Program-made: the position numbers and the translations under genes | The notes under the pieces: model-generated | Seen by the model: only the letters and a program-made list of their open reading frames with translations | Database searches by the model: none | Told to the model about the DNA's origin: nothing | Part shown: positions 1 through 6,205 of the stretch, one piece after another | How positions within the stretch are numbered: position 1 is the first letter of the stretch | Layout of the letters: each line of letters starts with the position of its first letter | Assembly (NCBI GenBank): GCA_045599305.1 | Contig: JAZRVU010000079.1 | Coordinates: 1 to 6,722, forward strand | Direction of reading: 5' to 3' | Origin: SIG588 sp045599305 | GTDB taxonomy: Bacteria > Bacillota > Clostridia > Oscillospirales > Acutalibacteraceae | DNA: 6,722 nucleotides

Positions 1-667
1 TGATCCTTTTTTCCAGCCGGGAAATATAGCTCTGGCTGATGCCGAGGTCGTCCGCCACCTCCTTCTGCGTCCGCTCCTTCCTCCCGGCGAGGCCGAAGCG
101 CTCCTCGATAATGCGCTTTTCCCGCTCACTGAGCCGGGAGAGGGCGTCATAGAGGGCGGTGCGGTCGGCATCCTCCTCTAAATTGCGCCCTACCTCCTCG
201 CCGTCCGTGCCCAGCACGTCCGAGAGCAGCAGTTCGTTGCCGTCCCAGTCCACGTTCAGCGGCTCGTCGATGGAGACCTCCCCCTTTTGCTGACTGCATT
301 TGCGCAGGTACATTAAAATCTCGTTTTCGATGCAGCGGGAGGAATAGGTGGCCAGTTTGATCCCCCGGGCGGGACAGAAGGTGTTGACCGCCTTGATGAG
401 CCCGATGGTGCCGATGGAGATGAGATCCTCAATCCCCACGCCGGAGCTGTCGAATTTGCGGGCGATATAGACCACCAGCCGCAAATTGTGGACGATCAGT
501 TCCTGCCTCGCGGCGGCGTCCCCCCGCTCCAGACGGGCGAATACCGCCTGCTCCGCCTCGGCGGACAGCGGCGGCGGCAGCGTGTCCGCCCCGTTTATGT
601 AGTGGATGCCCTGCCGCCAAAACAGGTGACGGATCAGGCGGCTGATACACCAGGACCACACGTTCAT
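1..667 (-). CDS. sigE: Sporulation sigma factor sigma-E, pro-form; 3' end beyond the window
   Basis: Mother-cell RNA polymerase sigma factor made as an inactive precursor; in the family, SpoIIGA removes the N-terminal pro-sequence after the asymmetric septum forms. 222 codons are visible. Residues 1-21 are a short basic/hydrophobic pro-region, followed by HYINGADTLPPPL (about 22-34), matching the start of mature sigma-E. Region 2 holds NLRLVVYIARKF (61-72), GIEDLISIGTIGLIKAVNTF (78-97) and RCIENEILMYLR (111-122). The family linker WDGNELLLSDVLGTD (141-155) follows. Region 4 ends at the helix-turn-helix GISQSYISRLEKRI (209-222), where the window stops; only some 15-20 residues should be missing. 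I chose the ATG at 667 because it overlaps the spoIIGA stop as ATGA, suggesting translational coupling. An in-frame ATG at 679 is possible, but AAGGA touches it directly; from 667 the same AAGGA is 12 nt away. The pro-region is slightly shorter than in Bacillus. The sequence matches sigma-E better than its relative sigma-K, and the spoIIGA neighbour supports this. Confidence 0.95.
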   Translation of the reverse strand, partial: MNVWSWCISRLIRHLFWRQGIHYINGADTLPPPLSAEAEQAVFARLERGDAAARQELIVHNLRLVVYIARKFDSSGVGIEDLISIGTIGLIKAVNTFCPARGIKLATYSSRCIENEILMYLRKCSQQKGEVSIDEPLNVDWDGNELLLSDVLGTDGEEVGRNLEEDADRTALYDALSRLSEREKRIIEERFGLAGRKERTQKEVADDLGISQSYISRLEKRI

Positions 668-1515
668 GTCGGTGACCATTCCTTTCTGTCGGATAACTGC
701 ACATTTGTCGTCAGATGCGGGCCGATCAGCGCCCCGTACTCTCCCGCCAGCGGCTGCGCCGACACCGCCACGAAGGCACCGGTGACGTCCCATTCCCGCC
801 CGTTTCGGCGCAGGGTGAGGCGGTCGGGGCGAAAAGCGGGCAGAAAGCCGCTGCCCCCCACCGAGGAAAAGGGCACCGCCCGGGCGCCGGGGGGCAGTCC
901 CTCCCGCCACGCGGCATCCACCAGCCCCGCCAGCGCGGCATAGTCCGCCACCGCCACCGGCGCACCGGAAAACGGCTCCGCCAGTTCGTTGCCGGTATCG
1001 TAGAGGGCGCGCAGGCAGGCGGTGCGGCCGTTCCGCTCCACCGTAAGCGTCCATTCGCCGCCGGGCATCGACCGGGCGCGCGTGAGCCGTGTGAACAGAC
1101 ACATGGCGGCATAGGCCGCACCGGTGAGGGCGATGAGCAAAAGCGGCGGGATGTCGCAGTAGACCACCCCGTTGACCACCATCAGCCCCTGCGGCGCGGC
1201 GAGCCACCACACCGCCATGGCGACCCCCGCCACCGCGGCCGAAAGCACGAACAGCACCGCCGTGCGGCGCCACAACTGCCGCCGTCCGAAAGAGATGGCC
1301 ACCATGGCCAGCGCCATGCCCGCCTTGACCGCCACCGACGCCCACGCGGGCAGATCGGGCAGCAGCACCACCGCACAGCAGGCGGCACCCGCCGCCGAGC
1401 CGACCGTCAGCCGCCACCCCCGCCGCGGGATGCGCAGCAGACGCGCCTCGGCGTGCAGCAGCAAAAAGTCGATCACCCAGTTGACGGCCAACAGCACGTC
1501 AAAATAGATCACCAT
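664..1515 (-). CDS. spoIIGA: SpoIIGA, membrane aspartic protease that processes pro-sigma-E
   Basis: 283-residue membrane protease that, by family knowledge, sits in the septal membrane and cleaves pro-sigma-E when signalled from the forespore (SpoIIR). The N-terminal half has about five hydrophobic segments (near 4-22, 36-53, 57-77, 85-106 and 120-142). The C-terminal half is a soluble aspartic-protease-like domain with the catalytic motif LYDTGNEL (171-178; D173 is the likely catalytic Asp). A late GALIGPHL segment (261-268) fits the family C-terminus. Length is near that of the Bacillus protein. The reading frame is open up to 1608, but I chose the ATG at 1513-1515. It gives the family-like N-terminus MVIYFDVLLAVNWVIDFLLL, and the longer form would start inside the terminator of the araC gene upstream. 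The Shine-Dalgarno sequence is poor: only G-rich bases precede the ATG. Its stop overlaps the sigE start by 4 nt. The gene is very GC- and Ala-rich. Confidence 0.92.
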   Translation of the reverse strand: MVIYFDVLLAVNWVIDFLLLHAEARLLRIPRRGWRLTVGSAAGAACCAVVLLPDLPAWASVAVKAGMALAMVAISFGRRQLWRRTAVLFVLSAAVAGVAMAVWWLAAPQGLMVVNGVVYCDIPPLLLIALTGAAYAAMCLFTRLTRARSMPGGEWTLTVERNGRTACLRALYDTGNELAEPFSGAPVAVADYAALAGLVDAAWREGLPPGARAVPFSSVGGSGFLPAFRPDRLTLRRNGREWDVTGAFVAVSAQPLAGEYGALIGPHLTTNVQLSDRKEWSPT

Positions 1516-1539
1516 GCGCCCGCCCCCGTTTCCTGACTG

Positions 1540-1573
1540 ATCATACCACCTGCGGCCGGCATTTTTTGCCGAA
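1540..1573 (-). promoter_or_regulatory. Possible spoIIGA-sigE promoter with a Spo0A-like box
   Basis: Reading the minus strand, TATGAT (1545-1540) fits a sigma-A -10 element about 24 nt upstream of the chosen spoIIGA start. No good -35 hexamer lies 17 bp upstream. About 21 bp upstream is TTCGGCA (1573-1567), which matches the 0A box (TGTCGAA, read here as its complement TTCGACA) at 6 of 7 positions. The Bacillus spoIIG promoter is known for a long (22 bp) spacer with Spo0A bound next to sigma-A, so the geometry agrees. One degenerate 7-mer is weak evidence. Confidence 0.35.
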
Positions 1574-1588
1574 TGGGGGCAGGCATAT

Positions 1589-1618
1589 AAAAAAACAGCC
1601 GGAGCCAATGCTCCGGCT
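1589..1618 (-). terminator. Rho-independent terminator of the araC-type gene
   Basis: A perfect 9-bp stem AGCCGGAGC/GCTCCGGCT (1618-1610 and 1605-1597) with a 4-nt loop is followed on the minus strand by G and seven T (1596-1589). It begins 11 nt after the regulator's stop codon and should stop regulator transcripts from running into spoIIGA-sigE. On the plus strand no T-run follows, so it works in one direction only. Confidence 0.88.
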
Positions 1619-1629
1619 TGATACGGTCT

Positions 1630-2490
1630 TTAAGGTTGTTCATCGTCCGCTGTGAGTGAGGGGTACTGCTTGTGCAGTTCTTTCACATATTTCCGCGGGG
1701 ACAGTCCCTTCGCTTTCTTGAAAGCGTAGCTGTAATAACTTTGCGAACCGAATCCGCATTCGAGCGCGATCTCGGTCAGGGTGAGTGTGGTGTTCGTCAG
1801 CAATTCGATGGATTTTTGAATGCGCTTTTCTTCCACATATCTGTGAAGCGTGACCCCCGTCTTTTGCAGAAAAACCGTGTGCAGATAGGTCGGGCTGAAC
1901 GCCACATGGTCGGCGATCGCTTTTAAACTCAGATCCCGCGTGAGATCCTCACGGATATAGTTCTTTACGGCGGTGATGACGCTGCTCTGCGGGCTTTGCA
2001 GCCGCTGCGCGGAGATCCGGGCCTCCCGGTCCAGATCGTACACCAAACGCAATATCATGCTGTGGGCAAGGAGCATATCCGTTTCGCTTTTCGATTGACA
2101 CAGCGAGACGATCTTTTCAAATGTGTCGCCGTAATTTTCGGCATCGGTGATCGGTATGTATTCCGGAAGACGCATGAGCGTTTCGTAAAGTGGGCCGCTT
2201 TCGATCTGCAAATGCAGATAACGGCAGGAAAAGGGCAGTTTGGTATACCGCACCTGTCCCGGTTTGGCGCATATCACCATGTGGGGGCGGATCTCCTTTT
2301 GCCGGGCGTCGATGAACGAAACACCGCCGCTTTCAATCGGCAGTTCGATCTCAAAATACGATACCGTCCTCGGCAAGGTCAGGCCGTCTTTTTTGTAAAG
2401 CAGGCGCGACCGGTAGATCGAGGCATGGACGATTTGGGGCAATATCAGTTTTTCCATCATGCTCACCATAATATTTCTAATAAAATCCAT
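1630..2490 (-). CDS. AraC/XylS-family transcriptional regulator
   Basis: Cytoplasmic DNA-binding regulator of up to 286 residues. The C-terminal 100 residues (about 172-272) are a standard AraC double helix-turn-helix domain. The first HTH is around LSLKAIADHVAFSPTYLHTVF (187-207). The second is LTEIALECGFGSQSYYSYAFKK (238-259), followed by the signature end GLSPRKYVKEL (262-272). The N-terminal 160 residues are beta-rich and probably form a cupin-like sugar-sensing domain (segments near 44-95). It is divergent from the GH16-lactonase-dehydratase-SDR operon and shares its promoter region, so it very likely controls that operon; sugar-responsive activation is usual for the family. The start is uncertain. 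The ATG at 2490 has no Shine-Dalgarno, while an ATG at 2457 follows GGTGA by 5 nt and would remove 11 residues. The effector cannot be read from the sequence. Confidence 0.93.
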   Translation of the reverse strand: MDFIRNIMVSMMEKLILPQIVHASIYRSRLLYKKDGLTLPRTVSYFEIELPIESGGVSFIDARQKEIRPHMVICAKPGQVRYTKLPFSCRYLHLQIESGPLYETLMRLPEYIPITDAENYGDTFEKIVSLCQSKSETDMLLAHSMILRLVYDLDREARISAQRLQSPQSSVITAVKNYIREDLTRDLSLKAIADHVAFSPTYLHTVFLQKTGVTLHRYVEEKRIQKSIELLTNTTLTLTEIALECGFGSQSYYSYAFKKAKGLSPRKYVKELHKQYPSLTADDEQP

Positions 2491-2496
2491 AACATT

Positions 2497-2524
2497 TTGA
2501 TAGTATTGCAGTAGTATTTATTAT
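2497..2524 (+). promoter_or_regulatory. Promoter for the GH16 operon, overlapping the araC promoter
   Basis: TTGATA (2497-2502) and TATTAT (2519-2524) are separated by 16 bp, each matching the sigma-A consensus at 5 of 6 positions. Transcription would start near 2531, about 40 nt before the GH16 start codon. The -10 element occupies almost the same bases as the -10 of the opposite promoter (2520-2525), so one polymerase would block the other. It is slightly weaker than the araC promoter, as expected if it needs an activator. Confidence 0.6.
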
Positions 2525-2531
2525 ACAATAC
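2501..2531. promoter_or_regulatory. Candidate AraC-type operator: direct and inverted repeats
   Basis: TAGTATT occurs twice, at 2501-2507 and 2512-2518, an 11-bp period that puts both copies on the same face of the helix. GTATTG (2503-2508) and CAATAC (2526-2531) form a 6-bp inverted repeat around the shared -10 region. AraC-family proteins often bind direct repeats near or over the -35 of the target promoter, which fits the position. The region is AT-rich, so the repeats could partly be chance. Confidence 0.4.
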
Positions 2532-2548
2532 AATCAAGCCAAAGTCAA
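2520..2548 (-). promoter_or_regulatory. Sigma-A-type promoter for the araC-type gene
   Basis: On the minus strand, TTGACT (2548-2543) and a perfect TATAAT (2525-2520) are separated by exactly 17 bp. Transcription would start near 2513, giving a leader of about 23 nt to the ATG at 2490 or 56 nt to the ATG at 2457. This is the best promoter in the window. Confidence 0.8.
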
Positions 2549-2557
2549 ATACGGTTT

Positions 2558-2562
2558 GGAGG
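2558..2562 (+). promoter_or_regulatory. Strong Shine-Dalgarno that sets the GH16 start
   Basis: GGAGG lies 8 nt before the ATG at 2571. A longer frame could begin at the TTG at 2556, but that codon overlaps the ribosome-binding site, so the ATG is preferred. Confidence 0.85.
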
Positions 2563-2570
2563 AAAGACAT

Positions 2571-3392
2571 ATGACGACATTTGAAGTGGAAAACCACGCA
2601 CCGAGTTATCTGCCGGACGGCGAATGGAAGCTGGTATGGAGCGACGAATTTGACGGTCCGGAACTCGACCGCACGAAATGGGATTTCCGTCTGGCGTTTT
2701 GGGGGAAAGAAAACCCCGCGTACACCGATCAGGGCATCCGATTCGACGGCCACAGCAACATTGAACTGCACCGCACCGAAAGGGACGGATGCTATGTGTC
2801 GCCCCAGCTGCAGACCGGCAGTCTCTCGTTCGACATTCCGAAAACAGTGGACAAAAATCCGTGGACGGATAACGAAACGGCGTTCTGGCCTTTGGGTGAA
2901 CTGCCGGAGCCGAAATTTATGCACCGTTACGGCTACTATGAATGCCGCTGCAAATTTCAGAAATATCCGGGTGAAATGTGGAGCGCTTTCTGGGTGCAAT
3001 CACCCAGCATCGGCACCACCTTCGATCCCTCCTGGAGCGGTATTGAAAGCGATATCATAGAATACATCGGGCCGAACTGGGCGACGACCGGCAACATCAT
3101 GGGCGGTTACAGCACGCATTTCCGTGAGGAGGGCCGCATCCATTACCGCATAGAGGAGACCGAAGGGTATCACTATTTCGGCATGGACTGGTCGCCCGAC
3201 GGGTATGTGTTCTACATGGACGGCGAAAAGATCAGCGAGACGCACGAGACCGTGTCCCATGTGCCGGAGTTCATCCTGCTCACCACCGAAGTCCACGGAT
3301 ACCGTGCCAAAAAGCCGCTGAAAGTGAACGGCGAATTTGTCGATGACGCGTTCATTGTGGATCACGTGCGTGTGTTTGACCGCGTGAAATAA
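2571..3392 (+). CDS. Glycoside hydrolase family 16-type beta-glycanase without signal peptide
   Basis: 273-residue GH16 (concanavalin-like beta-sandwich) enzyme; the family cuts beta-glycans such as laminarin, mixed-linkage glucan, agarose, porphyran or carrageenan with retention of configuration. The N-terminal family feature WKLVWSDEFDGPELDRTKWD (19-38) is present. YGYYECRCKF (120-129) and EMWSAFWV (135-142) form the substrate-cleft strands. The catalytic motif is ESDIIE (159-164): E159 is the likely nucleophile, D161 the assisting residue and E164 the acid/base. This is the longer ExDxxE (beta-bulge) version. GMDWSPDGYVFYMDGE (204-219) and the C-terminal VDHVRVFD (263-270) complete the fold. 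There is no signal peptide or membrane segment, so it probably acts in the cytoplasm on imported oligosaccharides. First gene of a four-gene operon; the next gene begins 11 nt after its stop. Substrate class cannot be assigned from sequence alone. Confidence 0.88.
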   Translation: MTTFEVENHAPSYLPDGEWKLVWSDEFDGPELDRTKWDFRLAFWGKENPAYTDQGIRFDGHSNIELHRTERDGCYVSPQLQTGSLSFDIPKTVDKNPWTDNETAFWPLGELPEPKFMHRYGYYECRCKFQKYPGEMWSAFWVQSPSIGTTFDPSWSGIESDIIEYIGPNWATTGNIMGGYSTHFREEGRIHYRIEETEGYHYFGMDWSPDGYVFYMDGEKISETHETVSHVPEFILLTTEVHGYRAKKPLKVNGEFVDDAFIVDHVRVFDRVK

Positions 3393-3403
3393 GAGGCCGT
3401 TTT

Positions 3404-4078
3404 ATGAAAATCACCTTTTTGGGTCAGGCGGGGCTGCTTTTCGAGGCCGCCGAAACCACGATCATGATCGACCCCTATTTTTCGGACAGCGTGCGAAAGG
3501 TCCAGCCGCAGAATTACCGGCGGACAGCGGTGGACGAGCGAGTGTTTGAGATAAAGCCCGACATCATGATCTTCACCCATAAGCACCTCGATCACTATGA
3601 CCCCGCCACGGTCGAAAAATTCATTGACAAGACCACCGGCATCACCGTGCTGGCTCCGGGCTCCGTATGGGATGAGGTGCGTAAGATCGGCGGAAACAAT
3701 AACTATGTGCTGTTCAACCGCCACACCTCGTGGTCGCAGGGCGACATCACACTGACGGCGGTGAAAGCGGAACACAGCGACCCGACGCCCATCGGCGTCA
3801 TCATCGATGACGGTGAGCGGAAATATTACGTCACCGGCGACACGCTTTTCAACGAGGATATCTTTGCGGATATCCCGGACGACATCTTCGCTCTCTTTCT
3901 GCCGATCAACGGTGTCGGCAACAATATGAACATGACGGATGCCGCACGGTTTTCCGAGCGGATCGCCCCCGTGCATACCGTCCCGATCCATTTCGGCATG
4001 TTCGATTCGATCGAGCCGAATGACTTTCGGTGTGAGAACAAAATCATTCCCGAGATCTATAAGGAGATACGGCTGTGA
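3404..4078 (+). CDS. UlaG-like metallo-beta-lactamase-fold hydrolase, possible sugar lactonase
   Basis: 224-residue soluble metal-dependent hydrolase. The N-terminus MKITFLGQAGLLFE and MIDPYF (21-26) are typical of the UlaG-like MBL group, which includes L-ascorbate-6-phosphate lactonase. Metal ligands are all visible: THKHLDH (58-64; H59, H61, D63, H64), H124 in AEHSD, D146 in VTGD and H196 in PIHFG. AAGAGG lies upstream at 3391-3397 as a ribosome-binding site (AGAGG, 7 nt from the ATG). The stop codon overlaps the GTG start of the next gene by 4 nt, indicating coupled expression. Between an SDR and an aldonate-type dehydratase, the most economical role is opening an aldonolactone, but the group also holds phosphodiesterases and proteins of unknown activity. 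Fold call is secure; lactonase role is inference. Confidence 0.88.
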   Translation: MKITFLGQAGLLFEAAETTIMIDPYFSDSVRKVQPQNYRRTAVDERVFEIKPDIMIFTHKHLDHYDPATVEKFIDKTTGITVLAPGSVWDEVRKIGGNNNYVLFNRHTSWSQGDITLTAVKAEHSDPTPIGVIIDDGERKYYVTGDTLFNEDIFADIPDDIFALFLPINGVGNNMNMTDAARFSERIAPVHTVPIHFGMFDSIEPNDFRCENKIIPEIYKEIRL

Positions 4079-5235
4079 AAGTGACAGTTATCAAATGCTT
4101 CCCCGTGGACTGTTTCCGCACGAACTGGGTGTTTGTGAAAGTGTATACCGATGAGGGCGTGGCGGGTGTCGGTGAGGCCACGCTGGAATACAAAGAAAAA
4201 GCGCTGCTCGGTGCGGTGGAGCATATCAAAGAATACCTCGTCGGCAAAGATCCGCTGACCATCGAAAAGCATTTTCACGACATCTACCGCGATGCCTACT
4301 GGCGCGGCGGCGCGGTGCTGATGAGCGCGCTTTCCGCCGTGGAAACGGCACTTTGGGACATTCTCGGCAAAACCCTGGGTGTTCCGGTGTATCAGCTCCT
4401 GGGCGGCAAGGTGAACGACAAGGTGCGCATCTATGTCAACGGCTGGTTTGCCGGTGCCAAGGAGCCGGAGGAATTCGCCGAAAAGGCGAAGATCGCCGTA
4501 AAGCGGGGCGTGACCGCCATGAAATGGGACCCGTTCCAAAAAGCGTATCTGGACATTTCCAACGCCGATCTGAACAAGGCGCTCTGCTGTGTGGCGGCGG
4601 TGCGTGAGGCGGTGGGTGACGGGGTCGACCTGCTGATCGAAGGGCATGGCCGGTTCAATGTGCCGACCGGCATCAAGATCGCGAAAGAACTCGAGCCGTT
4701 TAAGCCGATGTGGTTCGAAGAGCCCACACCGCCCGACAATCTGGAGGCATTGAAAGCGGTGCGGGATAAATCGCCGGTACCGATCGCGGCAGGTGAGCGG
4801 CTCTATACCCTCAAAGCCTATAAGGATCTGTTTGAAATGCGGGCGGCGGATTATATCCAACCCGATATCTCCCATGCCGGCGGCATTATGGAACTGAAAA
4901 AGATCGCCGCCGTCGCAGAAACGTATTATATTCCGTTTGCGCCGCATAATCCCTCCGGGCCGGTGGCAAACGCCGCCACTTTGCAGCTTGCCGCCTGCTG
5001 CCCGAATTTCAACATCCTTGAGATCATGTACAGCGATGTCGAGTGGCGAAAAGATGTGACGGACGAAGCGCTCACATACCGGGACGGCTGCATCAGCATT
5101 CCCGATAAACCCGGCCTCGGCATCGAGATCGACGAGAAGGAATGCCTGAAGCATCCTTATCAGCCGCACACCCTGCGGCATTATACCGGTGCGTTGACCG
5201 ATATCCGCCCCGCAAAAACCGAATTCTATTTTTAA
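4075..5235 (+). CDS. Enolase-superfamily (mandelate racemase group) sugar-acid dehydratase, galactonate-dehydratase-like
   Basis: 386 residues, usual length for the group. The N-terminal capping domain covers about 1-115, followed by a (beta/alpha)7-beta barrel. Metal ligands are likely E189 (in LIEGHGRF), E215 (in WFEEPTPP) and E241 (in AAGERLY). H191 and H291 (in PHNPSGPV) match the two catalytic histidines of D-galactonate dehydratase (DgoD), and E316 (NILEIMY) the conserved Glu at the end of the barrel. KWDPF (150-154) is also typical of this subgroup. The expected reaction is abstraction of the C2 proton of an aldonate and loss of the C3 hydroxyl, giving a 2-keto-3-deoxy acid. The first metal ligand is Glu, where DgoD has Asp. 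Start is GTG at 4075, with AAGGAG 8 nt upstream, and GTGA overlaps the previous stop. Exact sugar acid is unknown; a cycloisomerase or racemase role is less likely but possible. Confidence 0.9.
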   Translation: MKVTVIKCFPVDCFRTNWVFVKVYTDEGVAGVGEATLEYKEKALLGAVEHIKEYLVGKDPLTIEKHFHDIYRDAYWRGGAVLMSALSAVETALWDILGKTLGVPVYQLLGGKVNDKVRIYVNGWFAGAKEPEEFAEKAKIAVKRGVTAMKWDPFQKAYLDISNADLNKALCCVAAVREAVGDGVDLLIEGHGRFNVPTGIKIAKELEPFKPMWFEEPTPPDNLEALKAVRDKSPVPIAAGERLYTLKAYKDLFEMRAADYIQPDISHAGGIMELKKIAAVAETYYIPFAPHNPSGPVANAATLQLAACCPNFNILEIMYSDVEWRKDVTDEALTYRDGCISIPDKPGLGIEIDEKECLKHPYQPHTLRHYTGALTDIRPAKTEFYF

Positions 5236-5247
5236 GGAGATGCGCCC

Positions 5248-6027
5248 ATGAAAACCGCTCTTGTTACCGGCGCCTGCACCAATACCGGTGTGGATATCGT
5301 CAACAAGTTTTTGGAAGAGGGATACAAAGTCCTGTTCACCGGCCGCAGTGCCGAAAAGGTCAGAGAGGCCGAAACCGCCTATAAGACTCGCTATCCCTCT
5401 GCAGACGTTACCGGGTTTTCGCTTGATGCCCTGCGGGACGACGGTACGGTGGATGAGCAGGGCGTGGCGACGCTGTTTGACGGTCTTGATCAAAGCGGCA
5501 TCGCGGTGGATACCCTCGTTTTGAATGCCGCCGACCAGGGACTCGGCATGAAGATCTTTGAAAATCCGTTGACGGATTTCATGAAAGTCATCAACACCAA
5601 CATGACATGGAATTACTGCCTTTGTGAACACGCCGCCCGCAGAATGAAAGAACGGGGCGGCGGATGCATCGTCTTCATCAATTCCAACACGGCTTACCGC
5701 GTCATTCCCGACCGCATCGCCTATTCCGCATCCAAAAGCGGACAGCTCGGACTGATGCGGGCACTGGCATTCGATCTCGGGAAATACAATATCCGTGTGA
5801 ACGCGGTATTGCCCGGCATGATCCGCACCGACCGATGGACGAAAAACCCCGATTTTTACAAAAATGTTCCCTCACGGTTCACGCCGCTCGGCGATGTGGC
5901 GGACGGCAAGGATATTGCCGATGCCGTGTGGTATTTCGCCGCCCACGCCAGAAACACCACCGGCGCCGAACTGGTGGTCGACGGCGGCAACACCGTACAG
6001 CTTTACCCGATCATCAAAAACGACTGA
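5248..6027 (+). CDS. Short-chain dehydrogenase/reductase (classical SDR)
   Basis: 259-residue NAD(P)-dependent oxidoreductase with a Rossmann fold. The cofactor motif TGACTNTG (7-14) differs from the usual TGxxxGxG because the middle Gly is N12. R33 (TGRS) after the second strand suggests NADP(H). N93-A94-A95 replaces the usual NAG. The catalytic set is S146 (INSNTAY), Y159 and K163 (YSASK), with N116 or N118 as the conserved Asn. The C-terminus has NIRVNAVLPGMIRT (181-194) and GAELVVDGG (239-247), both standard for classical SDRs. AAGGAG overlaps the stop codon of the dehydratase gene and lies 8 nt before the ATG, so the two genes are co-transcribed. In the proposed pathway it oxidises a sugar at C1 to the lactone. 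It could instead act on a later keto-acid intermediate, as SDRs do in fucose pathways. Last gene of the operon; a strong terminator follows. Confidence 0.92.
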   Translation: MKTALVTGACTNTGVDIVNKFLEEGYKVLFTGRSAEKVREAETAYKTRYPSADVTGFSLDALRDDGTVDEQGVATLFDGLDQSGIAVDTLVLNAADQGLGMKIFENPLTDFMKVINTNMTWNYCLCEHAARRMKERGGGCIVFINSNTAYRVIPDRIAYSASKSGQLGLMRALAFDLGKYNIRVNAVLPGMIRTDRWTKNPDFYKNVPSRFTPLGDVADGKDIADAVWYFAAHARNTTGAELVVDGGNTVQLYPIIKND

Positions 6028-6114
6028 GAGAAACTGATCTCACCGGCGGCCGAATACACGGAATAAAGAACAAAAAAACAGCTGAAGTCAAGAAGACTGA
6101 TTCATAAGGAAGTA

Positions 6115-6164
6115 AAAAACACCTGCCGAAAAGAGAGAGAAATCTCCGATTGGCAGGTGTTTTT
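6115..6164 (+). terminator. Strong operon terminator, symmetric enough to work both ways
   Basis: A perfect 13-bp stem AAAAACACCTGCC/GGCAGGTGTTTTT (6115-6127 and 6152-6164) follows the SDR gene by 87 nt. The GC core is followed by five T in either direction, so it may also stop transcripts from the right. The 24-nt loop contains a small inner hairpin, GAGA-GAAA-TCTC, with a GNRA-type tetraloop. Confidence 0.88.
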
Positions 6165-6185
6165 GTCTCATACGGTATCAAGCAG

Positions 6186-6205
6186 GGAAATTATATATAA
6201 TTTCC
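6186..6205. repeat. Perfect 20-bp AT-rich palindrome at the left end of the array
   Basis: GGAAATTATATATAATTTCC is its own reverse complement over all 20 bases. It lies 21 bp after the terminator and 5 bp before the first GTGATG separator. Unlike the other hairpins of the array it is AT-rich with no loop. Confidence 0.9.

Noticed and set aside
715..1536. Open frame of 273 codons on the plus strand
   Set aside because: Antisense to spoIIGA; its Arg/Gln/His-rich composition comes from the GC-rich codons of the real gene.
1516..1608. N-terminal extension of spoIIGA by 31 residues
   Set aside because: The extended start would lie inside the upstream terminator stem, and the family N-terminus begins at the ATG at 1515.
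4057..5631. Long open frame of 524 codons on the minus strand
   Set aside because: It lies antisense across the dehydratase and SDR genes. It shows no recognisable domain and is His/Arg/Gly-rich as expected of a shadow frame, and both plus-strand genes have full family motifs.
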